Shown: positions 1-6,350 of the stretch, in pieces | How the letters are laid out: every line of letters starts with the position of its first letter | Numbering within the stretch: the first letter of the stretch is position 1 | Origin: Acidobacteria bacterium UBA7540 | Lineage (GTDB): Bacteria; Acidobacteriota; Terriglobia; UBA7540 | Length of the DNA: 8,049 bases | NCBI GenBank assembly: GCA_002478145.1 | Contig: DLMI01000150.1 | Location: 1-8,049, forward strand | Direction of reading: 5' to 3' | Position numbers and translations under genes: made by a program | The notes under the pieces: generated by a model | What the model was told of the DNA's origin: nothing | Database searches by the model: none | The model's input: only the letters and a program-made list of their open reading frames with translations

Positions 1-63
1 GCGCCAGTCCTCGACCCTACTAAAGGCGGACGCAAGAAGCGACGAAGGACATGGGGATTGACG

Positions 64-153
64 ATGAGTCTAGCCACCCCGAGTTATGTTCAGAAGTTGC
101 AGACGGCGTCACACGGAACATCGTGTGTCTTTTCCGAGAGCCGGATGCGGTAA
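64..153 (+). pseudogene. Group II intron reverse transcriptase, N-terminal stub
   Basis: The reading frame starts MSLATPSYVQKLQTA, which I recognise as the beginning of LtrA-type group II intron reverse transcriptases of a lineage common in soil bacteria. After residue 15 the expected continuation (the RT fingers region) is absent. The frame instead runs through 14 unrelated residues and stops at TAA 151-153, inside the domain V hairpin. The frame is open upstream to base 1, so the original start could lie further left. No reverse transcriptase motif (such as YADD) remains, so this is a non-functional stub left by a deletion whose junction is near 105-112. An overlapping frame from ATG 51 also stays open through domain V to TGA 201-203. 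Confidence 0.5.
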
Positions 154-170
154 CTCCGCCTGTCCGGTTC
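138..170 (+). ncRNA. Group II intron domain V hairpin
   Basis: This 33-nt hairpin has the shape of group II intron domain V. The arm GAGCCGGA (138-145) pairs with TCCGGTTC (163-170) and includes the conserved catalytic AGC triad and its G-T wobble partner. A two-base bulge lies on the 3' side (161-162), and an upper stem GCGG (147-150) pairs with CCGC (156-159) around a five-base loop, where many introns carry a GNRA tetraloop. A covariance-model search (Rfam group II catalytic intron, D1D4 or domain V) would settle it. With domains I to IV gone it cannot splice by itself. Confidence 0.62.
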
Positions 171-239
171 GATAAGCGGGGGTGTGGAAACGTGGCATGG
201 TGAGGCTTCCAAGGAACTCCCGCACACTGAACCGGTTCG

Positions 240-641
240 TTATGCAGCCTTGGGTTCGATGGGGACAAGTTCGTAGCCCAGTTGTTTGGCTTGCCGTTTG
301 AGCTTTGCTTCTAACCTTTTCTCTCTCTGGGCGTCTCTGGCGTCCCAGATGGTCTCGTCATATTCGACTTGGTTTTTGACCATGGTGTAAAAGATCACTG
401 CGATCTTGTGGGCGGTTGCCATGGTGGCAGCTTTGGGGCCCAGCTTGGCTTTCATTCGGCGCAGGTAGTTGCCTAATGGCGTGCGGCTATGATGGAGGGA
501 AAAGGCGGCCATGCGGAATAAATGGCCGGCCCGGGTTTTGACTTTTCGTGCTCCCCGCCACAGCAGTTTCCCGCCGCTAATGAGGCACCGGCAAACGAAA
601 GAGCCGGTCTCGGCTAGGCCGCACCTACACCGTCGCGCCAC
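240..641 (-). pseudogene. IS110-family transposase, C-terminal fragment
   Basis: The product carries the C-terminal half of the Transposase_20 region typical of IS110-family transposases: ISGGKLLWRGARKVKTRAGH, then TPLGNYLRRMKAKLG, TATAHKIAVIFYTMVKN and the basic tail RLEAKLKRQAKQLGYELVP. The whole N-terminal RuvC-like DEDD catalytic domain is missing. The frame is open up to a GTG at 641, but convincing similarity begins only near 575 (ISGG), so the first 20 or so residues are probably foreign sequence. The break coincides with a 6-bp inverted repeat (ACCGGC 587-592, GCCGGT 603-608). Without its catalytic domain it cannot act as a recombinase. It abuts the group II intron remnant on its 3' side. 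Confidence 0.85.
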
Positions 642-835
642 CCCTCGACTTCACCTCATTGACCGAGGACTTGGGGAAATTATCCCTGGCTTTTTCGTTT
701 GCATCGACCCCAGCAAACTCCGCAGGGCGTGACACGAGCCAGAAGCAACGCGGCAGAAATCCGAAAGAAGATATTTTCACGAATCCGGTGGCCCAGGGGC
801 GTAAAGTGCAGTAATCACATTTAGGGATGTGTGCA
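642..835. other. Non-coding gap upstream of the NADAR-like gene
   Basis: No gene is supported here. A minus-strand frame ends near 625 with the residues NEVKSRGGATV and could be the tail of another decayed element, but it has no start, no ribosome binding site and no family I can name. The stretch must hold the promoter of the gene at 836, but I see no pair of hexamers good enough to call. The ribosome binding site of that gene is AGGGA at 823-827. Confidence 0.4.
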
Positions 836-2032
836 ATGACCGCGTTGCTCAGTCGGCCTGCATTTCGCGTTGTCCTGATCGCTGTGGCGATGGCGGTGCC
901 GGCGCGCGCAGAGCAGCTCTCGCTGCAAGCTCTTGTCACCCCTTCCACTGTGCTGTTGTTGAAGGATGGTCATCCGATCACATTCGCTCTTCACGGCTTC
1001 CTCGAGTTCAAATCGCTCAACGAAATGTTTTCCTATATCGACTCTCAAAATCAGCGCTGGAAATCGAATGCAGGAATCAATGAGGAACAGCGCCAGGCTG
1101 CCATGCGAGATCTGCTGCGCCGAGGAGTTGAAAGCCGCGTCGTCTCCATGGTTGATGAGGGCCCGCTGGAGACGCTGGTGACACACACGCGCGAAGACCT
1201 GCTAACAGCGTTGGCAGCTGTTAAAGAACCGGTTCCCGCTGGATATGCCGAGGCGTTCCTTGCGGTACAGGAAAAGTGGAAGCACTCATTGAATTGCTGG
1301 AGTGCTTCACCATCGATCGCGGCCCGGGTGCTCTCTAACTGGTATCCGATTAACGAAGGCGTACAACTCTACGGAGCGACGTATGACTCGACCGAACACT
1401 TCTGGCAGGCGGTAAAGTACCACCCAGACACCACGGTTGGTGAGGTGACGGCTTTGGTCTCAGTGCTCGAGAAGCAGGATTGGGGAACATGGTTGGCGGG
1501 GTTGGATGACGACCCCAAGATTTACTTGCCCAATGCATACGCGGTCGAGTTCCTACGCGCCAATCTTAAGCCTGAGCGTCTCCGACAGTTTCGCAAAGAC
1601 TTGGGCGGTCACGGCTTGCGTCCTGACGAAAAGGCGCGAACTGCGCAACAGCGTGGAGAGACGCCATTCCGTTTCAGTGCGTTTGAGGAAAAGACTTTGT
1701 GGGGAGATCTCGCGGACACGTTTCACCTTGTGTATACCTTCTCGTCGGCGGACGATGCCATACGCAAGACACTGGCCGAGCACCATTTTGATGCGATCTA
1801 CCTTGGAGAGAGCAGAATGGGCTTCATCAGCGATGAATTCCGTTCTTTGATGTTAGAAATCTGGCGTGTGAAATATCTGCAGATGGCGCGTTTTCGCGAG
1901 GTGATCTCGTCGATTCCGCTGGAGATCCGATTGGAGCACTTCCTGAATGACGGCGACTCTCCCGACATTCCGATTCCGGTCTATGTCGGATATTTGAACC
2001 AGATCCGAGACATGGCCCGAGCGCCCAAGTAA
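836..2032 (+). CDS. Exported NADAR/YbiA-like protein with a large insertion
   Basis: The 398-residue product begins with a clear signal peptide: Arg7 and Arg11, a hydrophobic VVLIAVAMAV core, and PARA|E for signal peptidase I at residues 25/26. After about 140 unassigned residues come the landmarks of the NADAR fold known from E. coli YbiA. These are LSNWYP (166-171), an LYGATYDSTEHFWQAVKY block (about 178-195) matching the YbiA SEHYFQAQKF helix with its Glu (here Glu187), MLEIWRVKYLQ (339-349) matching MRRALRAKFEQ, and a final VGYLNQIRD helix matching LGYLLMELR. About 145 residues separate the second and third blocks, against roughly 40 in YbiA. The family's DxYWG motif is not visible. NADAR proteins are N-glycosidases acting on riboflavin intermediates or ADP-ribosylated guanine; export and the insertion make the substrate here unknown. 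ATG 836 is chosen over ATG 827 because AGGGA (823-827) lies 8 bases upstream. The gene stands alone between IS110 remnants. Confidence 0.75.
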   Translation: MTALLSRPAFRVVLIAVAMAVPARAEQLSLQALVTPSTVLLLKDGHPITFALHGFLEFKSLNEMFSYIDSQNQRWKSNAGINEEQRQAAMRDLLRRGVESRVVSMVDEGPLETLVTHTREDLLTALAAVKEPVPAGYAEAFLAVQEKWKHSLNCWSASPSIAARVLSNWYPINEGVQLYGATYDSTEHFWQAVKYHPDTTVGEVTALVSVLEKQDWGTWLAGLDDDPKIYLPNAYAVEFLRANLKPERLRQFRKDLGGHGLRPDEKARTAQQRGETPFRFSAFEEKTLWGDLADTFHLVYTFSSADDAIRKTLAEHHFDAIYLGESRMGFISDEFRSLMLEIWRVKYLQMARFREVISSIPLEIRLEHFLNDGDSPDIPIPVYVGYLNQIRDMARAPK

Positions 2033-2094
2033 TACTCACGGGTTCCTGCCGGTTCTCGCGCGGTTTTTGCTCATGCCCTGGCCAGCCTTTACTG

Positions 2095-2124
2095 TTGAAA
2101 TATCCCCATATCACGCAATATAAA
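2095..2124 (+). promoter_or_regulatory. Sigma70-like promoter of the IS110 5' end
   Basis: TTGAAA (2095-2100) and TATAAA (2119-2124) each match the consensus at five of six bases and are 18 bases apart. The predicted start near 2131 would give a leader of about 58 bases before the transposase ATG at 2189. This is the best promoter-like pair I found by eye. IS110 elements carry non-coding end sequence that, in the IS621 group, encodes a bridge RNA 5' of the recombinase. Whether this leader is such an RNA cannot be decided from the sequence alone. Confidence 0.45.
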
Positions 2125-2188
2125 AGGCGCCCACTTTGCGGTAAGTTGTGATCGTTGGGAATCACCACTGACCGAAAGGAGCGCCGTT

Positions 2189-2503
2189 ATGAACCAAGAA
2201 AAGTATATTGGCATGGACGTTCACCAAGCAACGATTTCAGTTGCTGTCATGGATAGCTCGGGCAAGCTGATCATGGCGTGTTCCGCCACGCTCCACCCCC
2301 ACTCCGCCTTGCCGCCGAACCAATCTCTTCTTCGCGTTCCTTTCTACCTCTTTCCAGCCACCATTTTGCGCTTCTGCACCTCCCCGACGCGTTCTCTTAT
2401 CTTCTGCCCTCTGGCACGCCTCACCCGCGCAGTTCAAAAGCTCCCTCCACTCCATTCAATTTGCATAAGGACCGCGTCCGCCGCGCGAGCGGCTTCCTTC
2501 TAA
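2189..2503 (+). pseudogene. IS110-family transposase, N-terminal fragment
   Basis: The first 29 residues, beginning MNQEKYIGMDVHQATISVAV, are the typical start of an IS110-family transposase. GMDVH supplies the first acidic residue of the RuvC-like DEDD active site. A strong ribosome binding site (AAAGGAG 2175-2181) lies 7 bases before the ATG. After residue 29 (base 2275) the family pattern stops abruptly. The frame continues for 75 Pro/Ser/Leu-rich residues that resemble nothing in the family and ends at TAA 2501-2503. The element therefore lost everything after its first catalytic residue, through insertion or deletion. Transcription and translation signals look intact, so a meaningless 104-residue product could still be made. 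Confidence 0.8.
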
Positions 2504-2576
2504 CGGCTTTATCGAACGCGCGCCGCAACGCCCTCCTCACCTCCAACCTTCTCCTGAAGGCGCGCCTCCGATAAAG
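2276..2576. other. Pyrimidine-rich segment replacing the IS110 body
   Basis: This block starts exactly where the IS110 similarity ends and has a different composition. By my count 2281-2460 is about 75% C+T on the plus strand. It starts with a small hairpin (GCGTG 2276-2280, CACGC 2287-2291) and ends with an 18-bp inverted repeat (2507-2524 with 2559-2576). One plus-strand frame stays open across nearly all of it (2278-2574), but the predicted residues are low-complexity Ser/Pro/Leu/Arg with no domain or ribosome binding site, so I do not call a gene. It may be a non-autonomous or MITE-like element or a repeat dispersed in the host genome, which the window alone cannot show. Confidence 0.35.
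2507..2576. repeat. 18-bp inverted repeat, 16 of 18 matching
   Basis: CTTTATCGAACGCGCGCC (2507-2524) and GGCGCGCCTCCGATAAAG (2559-2576) are inverted copies with two mismatches, separated by 34 C-rich bases. The structure marks the right end of the pyrimidine-rich block. It has no T tract beside it, so it is not a standard terminator. Confidence 0.6.
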
Positions 2577-2633
2577 CACTAGCGTCACTCGGGAGTAATC
2601 GACAAGGTCTAAGCACATAACATAAGAGGCTCT

Positions 2634-2678
2634 AACAAAACCCCGTTCCGGCTCCAGACGACCGGGAAATAGCCGGAA
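2634..2678 (-). terminator. Probable rho-independent terminator of the kinase gene
   Basis: Read on the minus strand, a perfect 8-bp stem (arms at 2671-2678 and 2646-2653, TTCCGGCT/AGCCGGAA) with a 17-base loop follows the kinase stop codon (2696-2698) by about 18 bases. It is followed by CGGGG and then TTTTGTT. The long loop and the five bases between stem and T run make it weaker than a textbook terminator, but its position fits. Confidence 0.42.
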
Positions 2679-2695
2679 TGCGACTTCGGCTTCCC

Positions 2696-5509
2696 CTACC
2701 CTCCCTTGGCATTCGGAGTCAGCCCCATACGCCGAACAAGATCCCCGAATCGTTGGTCCGAGTGCAGCGAGTCAAAGGCAGGATCGACATTCAAGAGCGA
2801 CCCGAGAGCTCTTCGTTGTTCATAGTTGCGGTCCAGCCATTCCAACGCTTTTTGCTTGTCTCCGAGCCGTGCATAAAGCTGCGGAGTGTCGAACTCGCCA
2901 ATATTACCCACCAATTTCTCGTTCGACCTCAGAAGTTGCTGCCAGAATCCCTTGGCTCCCTCTGCCGCCAATGCCTTTCTGAGGGCAACTTCGTCAGATG
3001 CTGCAGTTTTAACGGTACCCTCGTCGCCTGAAAGCAGCCGTCCCTGCGTGAGCTCGCTAATGGCGTTCTGATACTGCCCCACTTGGGAGTACAGCCAGGC
3101 AAAGTGGTAATAGGTCACAAAGAAATCAGGATTTAACTCGATCGCCTTCCTAAATTGCTCTTCCGCTTGGTCATATTTTCGGGCATAGAAATAGGTCAGT
3201 CCGAAGACGGTATTGTAGATCCGGGAAAATGGATCAAGCTCCAATGCCTTCTTCATTTCGGCAATGGCTTGTTCTGACTTGCCGAGCGGCGTCAGATAAG
3301 TCCACGCATACCGAAAGTGCACCTCGGCATAGTTCGGGTTGAGTTCAATTGCTCGCTTGAACTCCTGTTCTGCGCCTCGCCAGTCATATTCAAAGTCAGC
3401 TTTTTCCGCTCCCAGCGCCGCGTGGGCTTCGGCAAGGTCGTCGTCGAGCTCCAATGCTCTGGAAGCCGCCGCCTTGGCTTTTGGCTCGAAGTCTTGCGGG
3501 GACCGAATCGCGTTAGCGAGATAGGAATCGGCAAGTCCTGCGTAGGCCAGCGCAAAGCCGGGATCTTTCTCGATGGCGCGTTGAAAATACCCCGTGCTCT
3601 TATCGATCTCCGCGTAGGTCCGCTGGTTCAGGTAAAAGCGGCCTTTCAGGTAGAGCTCATAAGCATCGGGATTTGGGGCGTATTTATTGATTGATCGAAC
3701 TCCATAAGGCGGCGCCAGTTTCACCTGAACCTGTTGGGCGATGGCCCTACCCAATTCGTTCTGCAGCGCCAGAAGTCCACCGGTCTCGCGGTCATAATTG
3801 TGCGCCCACAGATGTACTTGATCCTGGACCCGAATCAGTTGAGCGCTGATGCGAGCGATTCCACCCTCCCGCCGGACGCTGCCCTCCAGAACGTAATCGA
3901 CTCCTAATTCGTGCCCGATTTGAGCGATCGTCTTGTTGGTGTGCTTATACGCCGTAGCTGACGTTCGAGCGATCACGCCGAGCCGTTCCGGGTTGAGTTC
4001 GCCTAAATCTGTAATGGTCTCTTCCGTCAAACCATCGCTGAAGTACTCCTGCTCCGGGTCATTACTCAGGTTGGCGAAGGGTAGCACCGCCAGCATCACT
4101 CGGTGTTGCCCGCCTGTGGACTGTGACCGCGCCCTTTCGTGCAACCCATAGATGCCAGCGACAAACACCACGACGAACAAGGCTGCTAGCGAGGCGCCCC
4201 ATTGCCAGGGACTCCAGGAACTGCGCAGCGATCGGCGGTTTGCGAATTGGGCAGGTTCGTCTTGCCGGACTGTATTCGGGAACTCAAGTTTCTTCCTGAG
4301 CAATTGCAGATCAGACTGCAGTTCTGCGGCAGTCTGGTATCTGCTATCTGTTTTTTTCTCGAGCGTTTTCCCGATGATCGCATCAAACTCAACCGGCAAT
4401 TTCGGATTAATGTGTAACGGAGGAACTGCCTGCGAATTCAGCGTGGCGTTGGCGACGGCCAAGGCGTTATTTCCTGGAAAAGGTTTCTTCCCCGTAGCCA
4501 TCTCATAGAGGACAACGCCCAGCGAAAAGATGTCTGAGCGGCCGTCAATTTCCTCGTCGCGCAACTGCTCCGGAGACATGTAATGTTTGGTGCCGGGCAA
4601 CACACCTTCTCTTGTCAGAGGTTCTTCGAATTCGCCCACCGGGACGGCATGCCCGGCGGTGAGCTTCGCCAAGCCGAAATCGAGAACCTTCACTTGACCA
4701 GACTGCGTAATGAAGATATTCCCCGGCTTAATATCGCGATGAATGATCCCTTTGGCGTGTGCTGCTTGCAGCGCATCGGCCACATGGATTCCCAGATCCA
4801 GAAGGTGATCTATTTCCAGCGGGCCGCGACGCATTCGCTGCCTCAGAGTCTCTCCTTCCAGCAGCTCCATCACAATGACGGGACGGCCCTCATGTTCCTC
4901 GATTTCGTAGATGGTACAGATGTTGGGATGATTGAGAGAGGATGCGGCTCGCGCTTCGAGCGAGAAGCGTTGGAGAGCATGGCTATCGCTGGCTGACTTG
5001 TCGGACAGAAACTTCAGCGCCACGCGGCGTCCGAGCCGGAGGTCTTCGGCTTGGAAAACATCTCCCATCCCCCCGCTGGCAATCTTTTCCTCAATTCGGT
5101 AGTGGGAGATGACCAAATCGGGTTCGATTGTCTGAGCTTTGGTCCCCGGGTTGCCATCGCCACCTTGCTGAGCCGGAACACTGACCTCCGTCACCGCCGC
5201 GATGAACCGATACCCTTTCCCCGTGACCGTTTGTACGAAGACTGGGTTTTCTGGATCGTCCTTCAAAACCTGACGAATCTTCCGGATCGCCGCGTTGATA
5301 CTATTATCGGTATCCAGGAAGACATCCTGCCCCCAGATTCTTGCGATGATGTCCTCTCGGGACACCAGTTGCCCTCTGCGGTCGACCAGCAGGAGCAAGA
5401 TCTCCATGGGGATTCGCTCCAGCTTCAGAGCACGGCCAGAACGGCGCAGTTCATAGGCGCCCCGGTCCAGTTCAAGACCGTCTCCGAATCTCACCACGTC
5501 CGCGGGCAT
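2696..5509 (-). CDS. Winged-helix / Ser-Thr kinase / TolB-TPR membrane regulator
   Basis: The 937-residue product has five parts. Residues about 5-105 form an OmpR/CadC-type winged helix ending in TVTGKGYRF. Residues about 138-410 form a Hanks-type kinase with Lys166, αC Glu185, HRDIKPGN (257-264), DFG (277-279) and SPE (312-314); HRD makes it an RD kinase. In the glycine loop (ASGGMGDVF, from 144) the first Gly is Ala. One membrane helix lies at about 437-456. A TolB/FlgO-like domain ([10 protein letters not shown] from 475) and TPR units with A-x-x-x-L-x-P patterns (about 611-828) follow, presumably periplasmic. It likely senses outside the membrane and signals by phosphorylation and/or DNA binding, as CadC does without a kinase. 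ATG 5509 is preferred because related proteins start MPA.VVRFG; the frame extends to TTG 5575 without a good ribosome binding site. Such fusions are frequent in Acidobacteriota. Targets are unknown. It is transcribed divergently from the cytochrome gene. Confidence 0.9.
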   Translation of the reverse strand: MPADVVRFGDGLELDRGAYELRRSGRALKLERIPMEILLLLVDRRGQLVSREDIIARIWGQDVFLDTDNSINAAIRKIRQVLKDDPENPVFVQTVTGKGYRFIAAVTEVSVPAQQGGDGNPGTKAQTIEPDLVISHYRIEEKIASGGMGDVFQAEDLRLGRRVALKFLSDKSASDSHALQRFSLEARAASSLNHPNICTIYEIEEHEGRPVIVMELLEGETLRQRMRRGPLEIDHLLDLGIHVADALQAAHAKGIIHRDIKPGNIFITQSGQVKVLDFGLAKLTAGHAVPVGEFEEPLTREGVLPGTKHYMSPEQLRDEEIDGRSDIFSLGVVLYEMATGKKPFPGNNALAVANATLNSQAVPPLHINPKLPVEFDAIIGKTLEKKTDSRYQTAAELQSDLQLLRKKLEFPNTVRQDEPAQFANRRSLRSSWSPWQWGASLAALFVVVFVAGIYGLHERARSQSTGGQHRVMLAVLPFANLSNDPEQEYFSDGLTEETITDLGELNPERLGVIARTSATAYKHTNKTIAQIGHELGVDYVLEGSVRREGGIARISAQLIRVQDQVHLWAHNYDRETGGLLALQNELGRAIAQQVQVKLAPPYGVRSINKYAPNPDAYELYLKGRFYLNQRTYAEIDKSTGYFQRAIEKDPGFALAYAGLADSYLANAIRSPQDFEPKAKAAASRALELDDDLAEAHAALGAEKADFEYDWRGAEQEFKRAIELNPNYAEVHFRYAWTYLTPLGKSEQAIAEMKKALELDPFSRIYNTVFGLTYFYARKYDQAEEQFRKAIELNPDFFVTYYHFAWLYSQVGQYQNAISELTQGRLLSGDEGTVKTAASDEVALRKALAAEGAKGFWQQLLRSNEKLVGNIGEFDTPQLYARLGDKQKALEWLDRNYEQRRALGSLLNVDPAFDSLHSDQRFGDLVRRMGLTPNAKGG

Positions 5510-5720
5510 ATCGCGACCACCCAACTGGAGAGGACGACATTCTACATCGACTCTGTCCCCCAGCGACACGGCCAATTTTTCAGCAGCTTACGAGTTCACG
5601 AAAAAATAAGCCAATCTTCAGGCGCAGGCCATTGCCAACCGTGCGGGCTTGCGGCAATCTGCCTCTCGCCCGAGGGTGGCCGCGAAAGCCCTCGAAATTT
5701 GAGAAGACTTGAGGTGGAAG
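5510..5720. promoter_or_regulatory. Divergent regulatory region with two inverted repeats
   Basis: This 211-base region separates the kinase gene and the cytochrome c gene and must contain both promoters. Two short perfect dyads are visible: ATTGCC (5631-5636) with GGCAAT (5653-5658), 16 bases apart, and CGAGGG (5671-5676) with CCCTCG (5689-5694), 12 bases apart. Sites of this form can be bound by dimeric winged-helix regulators, and the kinase protein next door has such a domain. Binding is a guess: six-base arms also occur by chance in GC-rich DNA. I see no convincing promoter hexamers. Confidence 0.3.
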
Positions 5721-6290
5721 ATGAAGCGACGTTGGACCATCGCCCTGCTGTTTTGTGCCCTCCTTCTTTCAGCGATCTTGGCGAGTGCCAATCACGAACC
5801 ATCCGCTGAGGAAAGAGAAGCAAATGAAATACGAATTGGCTTAGCCATCGCGCCTGTGCATTTAGACCTGAAAGGAAAGGACTTCCGGCAGGTGGGACTA
5901 GGCAGCTACATCGTGAACGCGCAGGCAGTTTGCGCCGAGTGCCATAGCTGCCCGACTTACTCGACGGGACGCAACCCCTACCTTGGCCAACCCAAGAAAT
6001 GGGATCCCGCCGACTATCTTGCCGGAGGCGTGCCGTTTGGCCCCTTCGTTTCCAGGAATATCACACCGGACAGTACTGGCAAGCCCGCGGGCCTGACGAG
6101 GGCTCAGTTCAAGCATGTGATGCGCACGGGCGAAGACCCGGAAAATCCCGGCGAACTGTTGCAAGTCATGCCGTGGCCCTATTTCCAAGACATGACCCAC
6201 CACAACCTCGATGCGATTTACGAATACTTGAGCGCGATTCCGTCGCAGGTAACGCCGCCGGCCGGCAGCTGCAGCGGGGCCGGTCAGTAA
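5721..6290 (+). CDS. Secreted single-haem cytochrome c
   Basis: The 189-residue protein starts with MKRRW, a hydrophobic core and ASA|N (cleavage near residue 23), so it is exported, as haem attachment to c-type cytochromes requires. One haem-binding motif, CAECH, occupies 71-75 and a further Cys77 follows. MPWPYF (Met150) is the likely distal haem ligand, about 75 residues downstream, which is normal for a class I cytochrome c. A GGVPFGPFVSRNITPD block and the MPWPYFQDMTHHNLDAIYEY ending are typical of cytochromes in Acidobacteriota that resemble subunits of membrane dehydrogenases. It would carry electrons in the periplasm; the partner is unknown. ATG 5721 is chosen because GAGG at 5711-5714 is 6 bases upstream; a TTG at 5709 is in frame but has no such site. 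A SnoaL-like gene follows after a hairpin. Confidence 0.85.
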   Translation: MKRRWTIALLFCALLLSAILASANHEPSAEEREANEIRIGLAIAPVHLDLKGKDFRQVGLGSYIVNAQAVCAECHSCPTYSTGRNPYLGQPKKWDPADYLAGGVPFGPFVSRNITPDSTGKPAGLTRAQFKHVMRTGEDPENPGELLQVMPWPYFQDMTHHNLDAIYEYLSAIPSQVTPPAGSCSGAGQ

Positions 6291-6295
6291 GAGCT

Positions 6296-6326
6296 GGTTG
6301 TCTGGCCACGCAGTGGCCAGACAACC
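6296..6326. repeat. Perfect 14-bp hairpin between cytochrome and SnoaL-like genes
   Basis: GGTTGTCTGGCCAC (6296-6309) and GTGGCCAGACAACC (6313-6326) are exact inverted copies around a three-base loop. The hairpin begins 5 bases after the cytochrome stop codon and ends 24 bases before the next start. There is no T tract on either side, so it is not a classical intrinsic terminator. It could reduce read-through, protect the 3' end of the upstream mRNA, or be a dispersed palindromic unit. Confidence 0.8.
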
Positions 6327-6350
6327 TCAGAGCAAAATACCCGGAGGTCT

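Larger units (their letters stand above)
1..226 (+). mobile_element. Group II intron remnant with a large internal deletion
   Basis: Two hallmarks of a bacterial group II intron lie within 170 bases of each other. One is the start of an intron-encoded reverse transcriptase (64 onward, MSLATPSYVQKLQTA). The other is a domain V hairpin (138-170), followed by a second hairpin in the position of domain VI: GCGGGGG at 176-182 pairs with CTCCCGC at 217-223, and inside it TGGAA at 185-189 pairs with TTCCA at 207-211. In an intact intron of this type more than a kilobase of ORF separates these parts, so the reverse transcriptase, maturase and endonuclease regions have been lost. The right limit is a guess at the end of the domain VI-like stem; the left end lies outside the window. 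An IS110 fragment begins about 15 bases further on. Confidence 0.6.

Noticed and set aside
827..835. ATG 827 as the start of the NADAR-like gene
   Set aside because: This ATG overlaps the AGGGA ribosome binding site, which is ideally spaced for ATG 836. The difference is only three residues.
625..948. Minus-strand frame ending NEVKSRGGATV
   Set aside because: It might be the tail of a dead element, but it overlaps the NADAR-like signal peptide region, and I could not assign its residues to a family.
2033..2070. Terminator of the NADAR-like gene near GCGCGGTTTTTG
   Set aside because: Only a three-base stem can be formed before the T run; the three GGTT units at 2041, 2051 and 2062 look accidental.
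2421..2618. Minus-strand Arg-rich 65-codon frame
   Set aside because: The Arg richness is a by-product of the purine-rich strand, and there is no ribosome binding site or domain.
5510..5575. TTG start at 5575 for the kinase gene
   Set aside because: It would add 22 residues with no family similarity and has no Shine-Dalgarno sequence; the related proteins I recall begin at the Met encoded at 5509.
5051..5809. Plus-strand 252-codon open frame opposite the kinase gene
   Set aside because: It lies antisense to the winged helix and kinase start and runs past the cytochrome start codon. It has no ribosome binding site or recognisable domain, so it is a shadow of GC-rich coding sequence.
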